Source of the DNA: Halodesulfovibrio marinisediminis DSM 17456
GTDB lineage: Bacteria > Desulfobacterota > Desulfovibrionia > Desulfovibrionales > Desulfovibrionaceae
NCBI RefSeq assembly: GCF_900129975.1
Contig: NZ_FSRG01000004.1
Coordinates: forward strand, 1 to 64,000
Length of the DNA: 64,000 bases
Direction: 5' to 3'
Both the position numbers and the translations under genes were made by a program. Below, one piece after another: positions 30,446 through 40,429 of this stretch; the stretch's first letter is position 1; the number at the start of each line of letters is the position of its first letter. The notes beneath the pieces were generated by a model, which saw only the letters and a program-made list of their open reading frames with translations, did not search any database and had not been told where the DNA came from.

Positions 30446-33400
30446 TGCGGATAACTGACCTTCATATCAATGGTTTTGGTGTTTTTGCAGAACAGGAAGT
30501 TTCTGGCTTTTCTTCCGGCGTGAATGTTTTTCTTGGTAACAATGAAGCAGGAAAATCCACGTGTCTGTCATTTTTACGGTACATGCTGTTTGGATTGCCA
30601 AGAAGAGTGAAAGGTATTTCCCATCATGAGCCGCTTCGGGGTGGAAACCACGCAGGTGTATTAGGGCTGGATACACAAAAGTTTGGCGCATTGCGTCTGG
30701 AGCGTTCTTTCAAACCTAAACGCGTTGTAATTTCTGGTGCGGATGGTTTTCAGATGGACGAAACTGCTTTGCAGGCGCTGCTCGGTAATGTGTCGTTTGA
30801 TCTCTACAAGAATGTGTATGGTTTTTCGCTGACAGAGTTGCAAAATAAAGATGCATTAACCGGTGATGCTGTTCGTAATGCCCTGTACGGTACTGTGCAT
30901 GGTGGCGGGGCTTCCTACACTGATGTGATGAAGCATCTTTCTGCAAAGCGCGAGGCATTGTATAAAAAAAGAGGTAGCGTACAACCGCTAAACAAGCATC
31001 TTAAAGAGCTTGAGCAACTTCGCAAAGATATGAATGCGAGTGAAGACAGTGTTGCTGCGTACTTGGCGGTTTCTGAGCAGATTAAAGAGCTGGAAGAAGA
31101 ACTTGCTGAACGAAATAGTACGTTGCGGGAGCTTGGAATAGAAGCTGGAACCGTAAATGCGGATATTCGTTTGTGGGGTATTTTTACAGAATATAAAGAA
31201 AAGAAAGCTGCGCTGGATGCTGTTCAGCCGCTTATTGTTTTTCCTCAGGATGGATTGCTGCGTTTTGAGAACAATAGCAGTATGGCTCAAGAAAAACGTG
31301 AAGAGCTTTTGAAGCGTAAAGGCAGCATTGAGGCAACAAAACGTGAAATTGCAGAAAAAGAAGAAGTTATCAATTCAGAACTGATAGCTCAACAGGATAT
31401 TGTTCGTGCATTAAGTGAAGAAAAAGCTGTGATGAACGCTAAAAAGAGCGAGCTTGAACAGTTTGAAATAGAGCATAAAACTCTTCAGCGTGATCTTTCT
31501 GAGACTTTTGAGCAGCTCGGTGTTGATTGGAATGCAGAGCGTGTTGCAGCCTTTGACTTATCAGAGAATACACGTCGTGATATTGCACAGCTTGAGGAGC
31601 AGGTAGATGCGGCAAAACAGGCCGTAACGCTTGCACAGAGTGAATCTGCACGTCTTTCAGGAGTGCTTGAAGATGCCAGCCGTAACCTTGAACAGCGCCG
31701 TTATGAATTTGAGCTGAATGCTGGTGTGATTCGATTTGCTTCTTTGAAGAATGATTTGGATTCTACCACGGTCGATTTGCAGCACGAGAAAGAGGTATTG
31801 CGAACCGTGCGTTCTCGTTTGCCAATGGTGCTAGCAGCGGAACATACTTCAACCGGCTTCACGCTTATTGTGCCGTCAATATTAGGTCTTGTTGGAGCAG
31901 GTATATCTGTCCTGCCATTTTTTGCTCCAGTTCCCCAGTATACTATGCATTGTGGCATCGCAGTGATTGCGTTAGCTGTCTTAGTTCTTCTTCTGAGTTC
32001 ATCGCGACAAAAAAAAGCTATAAAAGCGCAGCAACAGGATATGTTGGACTTGATGGGGAATGTACCATTGTTGTTTCCTCAACCGTCTGTAACAGAGGCG
32101 TGTTTGCGTAAGGCTGAGGATTTGTATGATGACATGCAGCGTGATGTTGTTGCGTATGAAGCATTGCAGGACAAGGTGCAACTTGCTCAAAAGCAATTTG
32201 ATATAGCAAAGGAACAGGTTGAAAAAGGATGCAGTGCTGAGCAGAATGCAGACGATATTCTAACAACAGTCAATACAAAGGTTGAACAATGGCTGGAAGA
32301 TCGTGGATTATCCTCTTCTCTGCGTGTTCAGCATATTCCGGAAACCTTGCAGCTTATTAAGGACGCCAAATCTAAGATTAGTCAGCTTTCCGACCTGGAG
32401 GCGCGTAAGACCTCTGTTTACAACATGCTTGATGCCTATGCAAAACAGCAGGATATTCTATGTAAAACAACTGGGGTTGAGCCGGAGTATTCGTTTGATC
32501 GTACTATTAAGCGTGATGTGACGCAGGATAAGTTGCTTCGCATCTTAACAGAATCCCAAGCTGCGCAAGTTGCAGTTTTATCTCTTTCAGAATCTCTACA
32601 AAAAGAGATAGAGGCTGCTAAAGTACTTCGTGGTTCTTTAGCAGGTTTGGAAGAAGAAATTCACGCACTGTTTACTGCTGCAAGTGTAATTGATGAAGAG
32701 TCTTTTAGAACAAATCACGCGGTATATACCCGACAGCAGGAGTTACTTTCTGCTTTTAATGCGTTGAAAGCGTCTCTGACAGCTGCAAGTGAAGACGGTG
32801 ACATAGAACAGCTTTCAGTACGTATTGGTCAGCAGAGTGAGCAGGAGTTGGCTGTTAAGGCCTCTGAATTAGCAACAACAATTCAACAGAAAGAACAAGA
32901 GCAGGAAGAGCTTCGCCAAAAATTAATTCAAGCCAAGGTTGAGCAGGAAAAATTAACTTCAGCAGAAGACCAGGCGCGTTTACGGACGCAAAGCGAAGCG
33001 CATAAAGAGGAAGCGAACGGACTAGCAAAAGAGTGGGCACGGTATTGTATTGCAGAGCATCTTTTATCCCGTGCCCGTGAGCGGTTTGAGCGCGAACAGC
33101 AGCCGGAAGTTATAAAACAGGCAGGTATTTTCTTTAATACCATCACAAGAGGTGCTTACAGCGGAGTCTTTAAGCCGCTTGGTGAAGATACTATTTATGC
33201 GTTGGCAGAAGATGGTACACGTCGTGAACCGGAAGAGTTAAGTCGCGGTACTGTTGAGCAGCTTTATTTATCGTTGCGTTTGGGACACATTCTGAGTCAT
33301 TCAGGTCAAAATGAACCTTTACCTGTCATCATGGATGATATCATGGTGAACTTCGATCCAACTAGAGCCGCAAATACTGCAGAAGCTATTGCAGAGTTGG

Positions 33401-33525
33401 CAGCGCATAATCAGGTATTTCTTTTTACCTGCCATCCGCAGACAGTAGATCTTATGCAAAAGCATGCTGAAGATGTTGGCGTATATACCGTTACAAACGG
33501 GGTGCTGGATCCGGTTGCTATGTAA
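30445..33525 (+). CDS. YhaN-like SMC-type ATPase with a central membrane hairpin
   Basis: 1026 aa. Walker A GNNEAGKST is at 31-39; the signature LSRGTVEQLYLSLRLG near 930 and Walker B LPVIMDDIMVNFD near 960 complete the ABC head. Two long coiled coils flank the middle, where an SMC hinge or zinc hook would lie; here the middle has two hydrophobic spans (about 470-490 and 503-522). No CxxC zinc hook is seen, so it is YhaN-like rather than SbcC. It would form a membrane-tethered nuclease complex with the preceding gene. Confidence 0.9.
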   Translation: MRITDLHINGFGVFAEQEVSGFSSGVNVFLGNNEAGKSTCLSFLRYMLFGLPRRVKGISHHEPLRGGNHAGVLGLDTQKFGALRLERSFKPKRVVISGADGFQMDETALQALLGNVSFDLYKNVYGFSLTELQNKDALTGDAVRNALYGTVHGGGASYTDVMKHLSAKREALYKKRGSVQPLNKHLKELEQLRKDMNASEDSVAAYLAVSEQIKELEEELAERNSTLRELGIEAGTVNADIRLWGIFTEYKEKKAALDAVQPLIVFPQDGLLRFENNSSMAQEKREELLKRKGSIEATKREIAEKEEVINSELIAQQDIVRALSEEKAVMNAKKSELEQFEIEHKTLQRDLSETFEQLGVDWNAERVAAFDLSENTRRDIAQLEEQVDAAKQAVTLAQSESARLSGVLEDASRNLEQRRYEFELNAGVIRFASLKNDLDSTTVDLQHEKEVLRTVRSRLPMVLAAEHTSTGFTLIVPSILGLVGAGISVLPFFAPVPQYTMHCGIAVIALAVLVLLLSSSRQKKAIKAQQQDMLDLMGNVPLLFPQPSVTEACLRKAEDLYDDMQRDVVAYEALQDKVQLAQKQFDIAKEQVEKGCSAEQNADDILTTVNTKVEQWLEDRGLSSSLRVQHIPETLQLIKDAKSKISQLSDLEARKTSVYNMLDAYAKQQDILCKTTGVEPEYSFDRTIKRDVTQDKLLRILTESQAAQVAVLSLSESLQKEIEAAKVLRGSLAGLEEEIHALFTAASVIDEESFRTNHAVYTRQQELLSAFNALKASLTAASEDGDIEQLSVRIGQQSEQELAVKASELATTIQQKEQEQEELRQKLIQAKVEQEKLTSAEDQARLRTQSEAHKEEANGLAKEWARYCIAEHLLSRARERFEREQQPEVIKQAGIFFNTITRGAYSGVFKPLGEDTIYALAEDGTRREPEELSRGTVEQLYLSLRLGHILSHSGQNEPLPVIMDDIMVNFDPTRAANTAEAIAELAAHNQVFLFTCHPQTVDLMQKHAEDVGVYTVTNGVLDPVAM

Positions 33526-33587
33526 GGAATAATTTTTAGATAGCTACAAGCTTAGTGCGACTCTCTCGAAGACAAAAGAAAAAAGAA

Positions 33588-33618
33588 AAGCCTCCGATCA
33601 ATGATCGGAGGCTTTATT
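33588..33618. terminator. Bidirectional terminator
   Basis: AAAGCCTCCGATCA and TGATCGGAGGCTTT form a 14-bp stem with T and A flanks, between the convergent ATPase and DUF1634 genes. Confidence 0.9.
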
Positions 33619-33640
33619 ATTGTCAGTCAATACCAGACTA

Positions 33641-34063
33641 CTAGTGTCCGCCACTTCCAAGGATACCGGAAGCTGCGAGAGTGAGAACTGCAATTTCTGC
33701 AATTACGATAGAAAGGTAGATGAAGTCGCCGCATCGGAAGTACGGCATAATCAGTGTTCCGTAGCAGATGATAGTCATAACTGCGAGTAGGACGAGACCG
33801 ATGAAGTTAATGAAATCGCCGGTTCCAATAAGGGCGAGCCATCCCCAACCTGTAGGGCTGTTGGTTGCTTTAAGGTACTCGCTAACACCAAGGTGCCAGT
33901 TCTGCGTTACTACTTCGATTGGCACATGTGGAGTAAGGATTCCAAGTGCATAAATAGCATAGGTAACGAGCATGATAAGGATACCTAGATAGGCACCGCG
34001 TTCCAGAATTACTGCATAGCGCATTTGTTCTGGTGGAGTTACGCATACGTTTTGTTTAGTCAT
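33641..34063 (-). CDS. DUF1634 membrane protein
   Basis: 140 aa with three or four membrane spans (about 24-44, 88-108, 118-136). EQMRYAVILERGAYLGILIML near residue 12 is the DUF1634 start. The family is nearly always encoded beside TauE/SafE permeases, as here (12-bp gap), and is presumed to be an accessory subunit. A start GTT-free ATG with GGAGGC upstream supports the reading. Confidence 0.88.
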   Translation of the reverse strand: MTKQNVCVTPPEQMRYAVILERGAYLGILIMLVTYAIYALGILTPHVPIEVVTQNWHLGVSEYLKATNSPTGWGWLALIGTGDFINFIGLVLLAVMTIICYGTLIMPYFRCGDFIYLSIVIAEIAVLTLAASGILGSGGH

Positions 34064-34075
34064 AACTTGCCTCCA

Positions 34076-35065
34076 TTAACCCAGAATACCAAGTCCAAGA
34101 CCTTTATCAAGTGCCTTGAAGCCAGCAAAGAAGAGAACGCCGATAACCATGTAACGGATGAAAGATGCTTTAGCTACAGCAAGCAGGCGAACGCCCACAA
34201 GAGAACCGAGCATCAGGCCGATAATGGAAGGAATAGCGATCAGTGGAATAACAGCACCCTGGTTCATGTACACCCATGCAGCAGAGGTATCTGTGATGGA
34301 GAGCAGGAACTTGGATGTTGCTACAGAAACTTTCAGTGGAGCACCCATGAGCAGGTTGAGAACAGGAATGTTAGCCCAGCCAGCGCCGAGACCAAACATG
34401 CCTGCCATAATACCGATTACGACAAATAGCAGAAGTCCGGCGAAAGTGCGGTGAGTTTTCCATTCGAATTCTTTACCGGTTGCCTGATCCTGATAAATAC
34501 CTTGGATACCGAGTGCATGACTGATTGCGTCCTGCTTGGTAACAACAGGGTATTCAGAGTTTTTGGAACAGAGCAGTAGAATGGAGATACCCATAATGGT
34601 AGCACCAAGTGCAGTCTGAACATAGCGTGGATCGAGCTTAGAAAGGTATAAACCAAGCATAGCACCGACTACCGCACAAGCAGATGCGATAAGTGCCATA
34701 GGCAATGCAAGGCGAAGACTTGCAAGGTTACGCTTCAGCAGACCCGGGCCTGCTGCAAGAGCACCTGCAAGTGCAACCATAAGGCCTGCACCACGCACAA
34801 AGTCAATGTGGAACGGGAAGAAGCCGGAAACCAGTGGGACGTATAATACACCACCACCAACGCCGGCGAGAACCGCGATCACACCAAGGATGAAACAGAA
34901 AACCAAAAGTATAAGTGGCCAAAACCACCAAGCATGAGCATCACCACCAGCGGCAGCACCGGTAGCAGCTGCTTCAGTAGCAAATGCCCCTATAGGGGAT
35001 GCAAATACTACTGCGCTAACCCAGAGGGAAAGCATCGTGAATAGTCTAGTAACGTTTTTCAGCAT
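34076..35065 (-). CDS. TauE/SafE-family sulfur-anion permease
   Basis: 329 aa from the ATG at 35065, which has AGGA upstream; the open frame extends to 35293 but the extra part is unlike the family. A signal-like helix (1-30) ends in FATEAAATGA, then eight or so spans with AGVGGGVLYVPLV and GLGAGWANIPVLNLLMGAP, the paired TauE motifs. Members move sulfite, sulfoacetate or other sulfur anions. In a sulfate reducer, sulfate or sulfite transport is plausible; direction is unknown. Confidence 0.9.
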   Translation of the reverse strand: MLKNVTRLFTMLSLWVSAVVFASPIGAFATEAAATGAAAGGDAHAWWFWPLILLVFCFILGVIAVLAGVGGGVLYVPLVSGFFPFHIDFVRGAGLMVALAGALAAGPGLLKRNLASLRLALPMALIASACAVVGAMLGLYLSKLDPRYVQTALGATIMGISILLLCSKNSEYPVVTKQDAISHALGIQGIYQDQATGKEFEWKTHRTFAGLLLFVVIGIMAGMFGLGAGWANIPVLNLLMGAPLKVSVATSKFLLSITDTSAAWVYMNQGAVIPLIAIPSIIGLMLGSLVGVRLLAVAKASFIRYMVIGVLFFAGFKALDKGLGLGILG

Positions 35066-35470
35066 TTTTTCCTCGCATAACTTACGTTGACCTCTAATCA
35101 AATGTTGTTCCGTACTTTTGGGGTAAAAGAATGTGAAAAATATGTCAATCACCCTGAGTGAAGAAAAGAATCGAAATAACCCACTGATATTCAAGTTTAT
35201 TAAAATTAATACATATGCTTCTAATAGGCTGCACATTTGGAAAAAGTTGAAAAAAACAGTAGGGTAGACACTTTTTTCACGTGCTTTCAACAAGCATAAT
35301 ACTTCGGATTTATGATGAAATATTATTTTTCGTGCAATATTGTGTTTTTTTGCACAAGGGGTGTTGTTTCGAAAATCAAACTTTTTTATGCAAGTGCTGT
35401 TTTTTCTAATTTTTTAGAAAAGTCAATAAAAGAAAGGAGATTTGTGATTAGAGATAAAAATTACATGCAA
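35066..35470. other. Gene-free AT-rich upstream region of the TauE gene
   Basis: About 400 bp between the TauE start and the terminator of the TPR gene. It is AT-rich with several TTTTTT and AAAAAA tracts and a CACGTG at 35278 that lacks the parS flanks. I see no ORF with a ribosome site and no known RNA. It must hold the TauE promoter. Confidence 0.4.
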
Positions 35471-35504
35471 TAAAAAAAGAGCAGGCAGTTTTCACTGCCT
35501 GCTC
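35471..35504 (-). terminator. Terminator after the TPR gene
   Basis: On the minus strand GAGCAGGCAG and CTGCCTGCTC form a 10-bp stem followed by seven T. It lies 75 bp after the stop at 35580. Confidence 0.9.
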
Positions 35505-35579
35505 ATAGTCTGCTGGTAATGTACGGGGCATATTTCTTGGAAAGCGCCCTGTACGATAAGGGGATGTCGCTATAAGAGG

Positions 35580-36305
35580 TTATGCAATTCGCTTGTTAGC
35601 GAATGCGAGCATTTTCTCAGCTTCTTTAAATTCAGGATCAAGTTTAAGTGCCATCATTGCTGACTTTGCACATTTATCCCATTTTTCCCAGTCAAGATAG
35701 ACTCGACCAAGGTTAAAGAATAGGTGAGGGTCTTTTCCGGCAACTTTGACGGCTTTAGCAAAATATTTTTCTGCCACGTCGAATTTGCCCATCTTCCGGA
35801 GTGCCATACCGATGCTGTTGTAGTAGCGGATGTTTTCCGGAGAAAGTTCAATTGCCTCTGCAAGTTGCGCAAATGCTTCGCTGTATAATCCTGCGCGAAT
35901 ATAGCGTTCTGCGATGTCACTTTTGAGTTCTGCATCTTCTGAAAATCTGGTGAGCAAGGCATTGAATACAGAGATTGCGTTTTCATGCTGCTCTGTATCA
36001 AGGAACGATTGCCCCTTTTCTAGTTCTGCCTGTTTTTGCCTTTCCAGCGCCTCAAGCATCTGTTGAGCTTCGTTAGCTACGTTTTTTTGAAGTTCCTTAA
36101 GCAGCTCTTTCAGTGTTTCAATAAGCTGGCGCTCTTCGCCTTCTTTGAACACAAAAGCAATAGGGTAAACTTCTTGAAGCTTTGGTGATGCAGCCAAGTA
36201 CATTGTACTGTCCTCAAGCAGACGCAAAAATTCCTGCTTCTCAGTTTTCATTAACGGATGCTTTAAATATGCAATTAAACCGTCATGAAGAGCCTGAGCG
36301 GCCAT
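35580..36305 (-). CDS. TPR protein; true N-terminus apparently lost to a frameshift
   Basis: The open frame from ATG 36305 gives 241 aa. The C-terminal half has TPR units (AELKSDIAERYIRAGLYSEAFAQLAEAI; IRYYNSIGMALRKMGKFDVAEKYFAKAV; HLFFNLGRVYLDWEKWDKCAKSAMMAL). A coiled coil lies at about 70-110. Upstream, ATG 36379 with AAGGGG begins MSAELTKARNQLSNVRTY, then hits TAA in another frame just after a TACG repeat. One more 4-base unit would join it to VLKQEKIQMAAQALHDGL as one helix. ATG 36305 itself has no good ribosome site. It follows carA by 29 bp and is probably in the kdsB-carA operon. Confidence 0.75.
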   Translation of the reverse strand: MAAQALHDGLIAYLKHPLMKTEKQEFLRLLEDSTMYLAASPKLQEVYPIAFVFKEGEERQLIETLKELLKELQKNVANEAQQMLEALERQKQAELEKGQSFLDTEQHENAISVFNALLTRFSEDAELKSDIAERYIRAGLYSEAFAQLAEAIELSPENIRYYNSIGMALRKMGKFDVAEKYFAKAVKVAGKDPHLFFNLGRVYLDWEKWDKCAKSAMMALKLDPEFKEAEKMLAFANKRIA

Positions 36306-36326
36306 CTGAATTTTTTCTTGCTTTAA

Positions 36327-36339
36327 TACGTACGTACGT
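36327..36339. repeat. TACG tandem repeat at the reading-frame break of the TPR gene
   Basis: Three and a quarter copies of TACG. In the minus-strand gene the frame from ATG 36379 ends at TAA right after it; a fourth unit, or any +1-equivalent change, restores a continuous ORF. Confidence 0.85.
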
Positions 36340-36408
36340 TGCTCAGCTGGTTACGAGCTTTAGTCAGTTCAGCAGACATCCAAACCCCTTTTTGGAAGCG
36401 TGATGAAA

Positions 36409-37533
36409 CTACTTGTCGAGACTGTCTTTAACCATGTCACTGAATCGTTTGAAGAAGTAGTGACTGTCGTTAGGTCCCGGACAAGCTTCCGGATGGTGCT
36501 GCACAGAAATTACTTTTTTAATTTTATGCGCAATGCCTTCAACAGTGTTGTCGTTGAGGTTGATGTGCGTAATTTCTACATCATCACTATCCAGCTCAAC
36601 ACAGAAGCCATGGTTCTGTGAAGAAATTTCAATTCGTCCAGTTGTCAAATCCTTAACAGGATGGTTACAGCCGTGATGCCCAAATTTAAGTTTGGATGTA
36701 GTACCACCCAATGCGTGACCAAGCAGCTGATGGCCGAGGCAGATACCGCCAACAGGCATCATTTCGCAAAGCTTAGTAATTTCGGCAATCTCATCTTTAA
36801 GAGTAGCAGGGTCGCCAGGACCGTTGGATAAAAATACTGCATCAGCACCAGTCAATGCAACCTGCTCTGCTGTAAATGACGGAGGAACAACTAGTAAGTC
36901 AAGTCCCTGTTCATGCAATAGGCGTAAGATGTTCCATTTTATGCCGAAGTCGTACACAACAACTTTAGGACCTTTGCCGTTCCAGTTGTAAACACCGTCT
37001 ACAAGACGAACATTCTGTGGTCGAACACCGTCCCATCGGTATACTTCAGTTGGTGCAACTTCTTTTACAAGATTGAGTCCTTCCATAGATGGAAGAGCTT
37101 TTGCTTTTTCTACAAGCTTTTCTACATCAAGTTCTTCTGTAGAAATAATGGCTCGCATTGCGCCGTTCTTGCGAATGTGGCTGGTAAGTGCTCTTGTATC
37201 AATTCCTTCAATACCAAGCACACTGTTACGTTTAAGGTAGTCCGGCAAGGAAGCTACCGAACGCCAGTTAGAAGGAACTTTACAGCATTCTTTAACGATA
37301 AGTGCTGCAGCGTGAACTCCGCCTGACTCGATATCCTCTTCAGTTACGCCGTAGTTACCAATAAGCGGGTATGTCATACATACCATCTGTCCAGCGTAGG
37401 AAGGGTCTGTCAAAATTTCCTGATATCCGGTCATACCAGTGTTGAAGATGACCTCACCGCCAGTTTCACCAGGTCCGGTGAATGAGCGACCCTCAAGTAC
37501 AAAGCCGTCTTCAAGTGCCAAAATGGCTTTCAT
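36409..37533 (-). CDS. carA: Carbamoyl-phosphate synthase small (glutaminase) subunit
   Basis: 374 aa. The N-terminal CPSase domain has [34 protein letters not shown]; the class I amidotransferase has the nucleophile Cys in [11 protein letters not shown] and the His-Glu pair in [12 protein letters not shown]. It supplies ammonia for carbamoyl phosphate in pyrimidine and arginine synthesis. The large subunit carB is not in the window. Its ATG overlaps the kdsB stop (ATGA), so the genes are coupled although unrelated in pathway. Confidence 0.96.
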   Translation of the reverse strand: MKAILALEDGFVLEGRSFTGPGETGGEVIFNTGMTGYQEILTDPSYAGQMVCMTYPLIGNYGVTEEDIESGGVHAAALIVKECCKVPSNWRSVASLPDYLKRNSVLGIEGIDTRALTSHIRKNGAMRAIISTEELDVEKLVEKAKALPSMEGLNLVKEVAPTEVYRWDGVRPQNVRLVDGVYNWNGKGPKVVVYDFGIKWNILRLLHEQGLDLLVVPPSFTAEQVALTGADAVFLSNGPGDPATLKDEIAEITKLCEMMPVGGICLGHQLLGHALGGTTSKLKFGHHGCNHPVKDLTTGRIEISSQNHGFCVELDSDDVEITHINLNDNTVEGIAHKIKKVISVQHHPEACPGPNDSHYFFKRFSDMVKDSLDK

Positions 37534-38282
37534 CAGGCGTTCTCCCGTAAAAGTTTTAAAATTACGTCTATATCTTCAGGACGATCCACACCGTGTGTCT
37601 TATGCTCGGTGCATACCACTCTGATTGGAACATTATTCTCTAAAAGGCGCAGCTGCTCAAGCTTTTCTATTCGCTCTAAGCTGGACTGCTCCCACTCTGT
37701 AAACTGCTTTAAAACTCCAAAACGGAATGCATATAAGCCGATATGCCCAAGATACCCGTTAGTTGCTTTACCATCTCTTGCAAACGGTACCAGCGCACGT
37801 GAGAAGTACAGCGCATCACCGTTAACAGCCTGAACAATTTTTACTTTGTCAGGGCTGGCTGCTTCTTCAGAAGAAATGTGGTGGGCAAGTGTCGATACCT
37901 GCACATTGCTGTCTGTAAGAAACGGGGTAACTAACTCGGTGAGCATAATTGGATTAAGTGCAGGTTCGTCGCCCTGGATGTTCACAATAACAGCGTCTTC
38001 ACCGGCACCGAGCAGACAAGCTGCTTCATAAACCCTGTCTGTCCCGCTAGGATGATCTTTTCGGGTCATTACGTATTCGACGTTAAGTTCGCGCGCCATG
38101 CTTGCGATACGTTCGTCGTCGGTTGCCAGCACAACTTTATCGAATTCCGGACAAGAGCAGGCACGCTGATATACATGCCAGAACATCGGCTTGCCTTCGA
38201 TAAGCGCAAGCGGCTTGCCTGGAAAACGTGAGGAGTCGTACCGTGCGGGTATGATACCAAAGCAGGTAGCTGTTAGAGCCAT
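37533..38282 (-). CDS. kdsB: 3-deoxy-manno-octulosonate cytidylyltransferase
   Basis: 249 aa from ATG 38282, which has AGGTG upstream and gives the standard length; the open frame extends to 38354. KdsB activates KDO as CMP-KDO for lipid A-core. Motifs: [18 protein letters not shown] at residues 9-26, [22 protein letters not shown] and VNIQGDEP. It heads the kdsB-carA-TPR operon. Confidence 0.95.
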   Translation of the reverse strand: MALTATCFGIIPARYDSSRFPGKPLALIEGKPMFWHVYQRACSCPEFDKVVLATDDERIASMARELNVEYVMTRKDHPSGTDRVYEAACLLGAGEDAVIVNIQGDEPALNPIMLTELVTPFLTDSNVQVSTLAHHISSEEAASPDKVKIVQAVNGDALYFSRALVPFARDGKATNGYLGHIGLYAFRFGVLKQFTEWEQSSLERIEKLEQLRLLENNVPIRVVCTEHKTHGVDRPEDIDVILKLLRENA

Positions 38283-38520
38283 ATGCACACCTATTTCCCT
38301 GTGATCAGGGATTTTCATAGATTGGACACAGAAAAACCCCACGCTATGGGGCATTGTTTAAACCGTCAGAGAGTATGCTAGTTTTTGGAAAAAGAAAAGA
38401 AGAAAAATGTGTTTTTACTATCATACTGAATTTCTATGATTCTTACGTGAATGTTGTACGAAATTGCGTTGCTTGGTGGCGGGGCTTCTGTCTCCAGTAG
38501 CATTCTGATATATGATCGCT

Positions 38521-39714
38521 ATGAAACGTTGTATTATGCATCTTGATATGGACGCTTTTTTTGCTTCTGTAGAGCAACTGGATCATCCAGAATGGAGGGG
38601 GAAACCTGTCATTGTGGGCGGTTCTAGTGATCGCGGGGTTGTGTGTGCAGCGTCGTATGAAGCTCGTAAGTTCGGGGTGCACTCTGCCATGCCTATTGTT
38701 CAGGCTCGTAAGCTGTGTCCGCACGCTATTTATACAGGCAACTCCCGTGGACGATATGTCGAACTATCTCGAAACGTGATGTCCGTTCTCAATTCATATT
38801 CTCCGGTTGTGGAACAAGCCTCAATTGACGAGGCATATATTGATGCCACAGGAAACGGTCATCTTTTTCGGTCTCCAGTGCAAATGGCGCAAAGTATGAA
38901 GCAGGAAATCTTTGATACAGTGGGGCTTACCTGCTCTATCGGCATTGCGCCTGTAAAATTTCTTGCTAAGATTGCTTCGGATTACAATAAGCCTAACGGG
39001 CTGTATGCAATTTACGAAAAGGATGTTGCTTCTTTTCTACATGATCTTCCTGTGCGCAAAATCCCTGGTGTCGGGAAAAAGTTTATTGTTAAACTTGAAG
39101 AGCTCGGCGTGAGCACTTGTGGACAGGTGTTGGATTATTCGAAAGAATTCTGGGAGCGTCGGTTCGGTAAAAGCGGCATAGCCCTTTGGGAGCGTTCCAA
39201 CGGTATTGATAATCGTGTTGTAGAGACGTTTGTAGAAGCAAAGTCTGAAAGTGCTGAAAACACCTTGCATCAGGACACCCTTGATAAGGGGCTGTTGAAA
39301 AAGTGGCTTATGCGTCACGCAGAGCGTGTTGGACAGAATCAGCGAAAGTACGGGCTGAAAGGAAGAACCATTACGCTAAAGCTCAAGTACAACGATTTTC
39401 AGTCATTGACTCGCAGTAAGACGTTGCCAGATCCTACCAATACGACAGATGTTATTTATCAGGTCGCAGTTGATCTTCTGGATGCAATTGAGCTTGTGAA
39501 GCCTGTTCGTCTCATTGGAGTTGGAATTTCCAATTACAACACAACCGGTGTCGAACAGTTGAATATGCTTGATCATATGAAGCATGAATGCACTGGAGTT
39601 GTACGCGCTACGCAAAAACAGCAAAAGCTTGATGAAGCGTTGGATGCTGTGCGTAACAAGTTTGGAAAAAAAGCTATTTTTCGTGGCAGGTTATTTGGAT
39701 TTGATGAAGAATAG
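38521..39714 (+). CDS. dinB: DNA polymerase IV (Y-family)
   Basis: 397 aa from ATG 38521; ATG 38512 is an alternative and neither has a strong ribosome site. Motifs: HLDMDAFFASVEQLDHP, with the first catalytic Asp; KPVIVGG; SIDEAYID with the other acidic residues; then the HhH region ARKIPGVGKK-like VRKIPGVGKKF. The C-terminus RGRLFGFDEE looks like a weak clamp-binding end. No LexA site could be named in the 230-bp upstream region, which also carries the divergent kdsB promoter. Confidence 0.94.
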   Translation: MKRCIMHLDMDAFFASVEQLDHPEWRGKPVIVGGSSDRGVVCAASYEARKFGVHSAMPIVQARKLCPHAIYTGNSRGRYVELSRNVMSVLNSYSPVVEQASIDEAYIDATGNGHLFRSPVQMAQSMKQEIFDTVGLTCSIGIAPVKFLAKIASDYNKPNGLYAIYEKDVASFLHDLPVRKIPGVGKKFIVKLEELGVSTCGQVLDYSKEFWERRFGKSGIALWERSNGIDNRVVETFVEAKSESAENTLHQDTLDKGLLKKWLMRHAERVGQNQRKYGLKGRTITLKLKYNDFQSLTRSKTLPDPTNTTDVIYQVAVDLLDAIELVKPVRLIGVGISNYNTTGVEQLNMLDHMKHECTGVVRATQKQQKLDEALDAVRNKFGKKAIFRGRLFGFDEE

Positions 39715-39824
39715 GGCCGTGTCCTTTATGGTTTAAAATAACTCACTGGCTATATAGGGCGTATGTATTTCTGCTAGTACACTTTCCTTCCTTTTTTATT
39801 TTGCTCTTGTTATCGACGGGGGCT

Positions 39825-40416
39825 TTAATACCCACCTTCTTTTATTTTCATTTGTTTTTTAAGGCGCTGGAATTTTTCAGGTGTAATTTCTTTCGGGAGG
39901 AATTTGATTCGTTCTGATGGAATTTGGTAACAGCATGGGCACAGCACTACTTTTCCACCCAGTTTAGCGTGGTTGATGAGCAGTTTTTTTAAAATTGGCA
40001 GGTAGATTTGCGGAGCATCCGGAAGACTGATTTCCGGCACAAGAGGAGAAATATCCTCTGTACTGCTGTTTGGGACAGATGGGCATTAGTTGCGGTTGTA
40101 CGCTCAGCTTGTTCGTATTGTATGTTGTTATGTTTCCGTAGGGGATACCTTGAACAACTGGAAGCGCTACCGCTGTGTCCTGAAAAAGAATAATAGTCTG
40201 AATCCCAGCTTGTTGGCGTTTGTTTGCTAGAGTCACGATACGTACTGCTTGTCGAAGGTTATCCCTATTGTGAATGACAAATGTCATGTTTTGATACATG
40301 GGGTTTTCCGGTGAATAGAATTTAGCCGGAAGCGGTGTTGAGGCACATGCTGTAGTTGTGATTGTAAGAAGAGTTAGGGTACATATTGCACCTAATATTT
40401 TTTGGAATATCCCCAT
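39825..40416 (-). pseudogene. DsrE-like secreted protein, frameshifted
   Basis: Frame 1 (40416 down to 39964) starts MGIFQKILGA, has a secretion signal ending TTTACAS and a DsrE-like alpha/beta part with TLANKRQQAGIQTIILFQDTAVALP. Near 40058-40064 the frame changes: after LMPICP it reads unrelated residues. In the next frame SSTEDISPLVPEISLPDAPQ leads into NHAKLGGKVVLCPCCYQIP, ending at 39825. This tail aligns with TSTRYKGAIAICPHCMAKF of the next gene, so both pieces belong to one protein. One fewer base in the CCCAAA run restores it. It could be a true pseudogene or a sequencing error. Confidence 0.75.
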
Positions 40417-40429
40417 TTGTTTTCATTGT

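Noticed and set aside
35270-35285. CACGTG at 35278 as a further parS site
   Set aside because: Only the left half fits (TTTTTCACGTG); the right half is CTTTCA instead of AAACA.
40054-40066. Programmed -1 ribosomal frameshift at C CCA AAC in the DsrE-like gene
   Set aside because: The upstream frame reads CCC AAA, not CCA AAC, so a -1 slip would not reach the downstream frame; a one-base indel explains it better.
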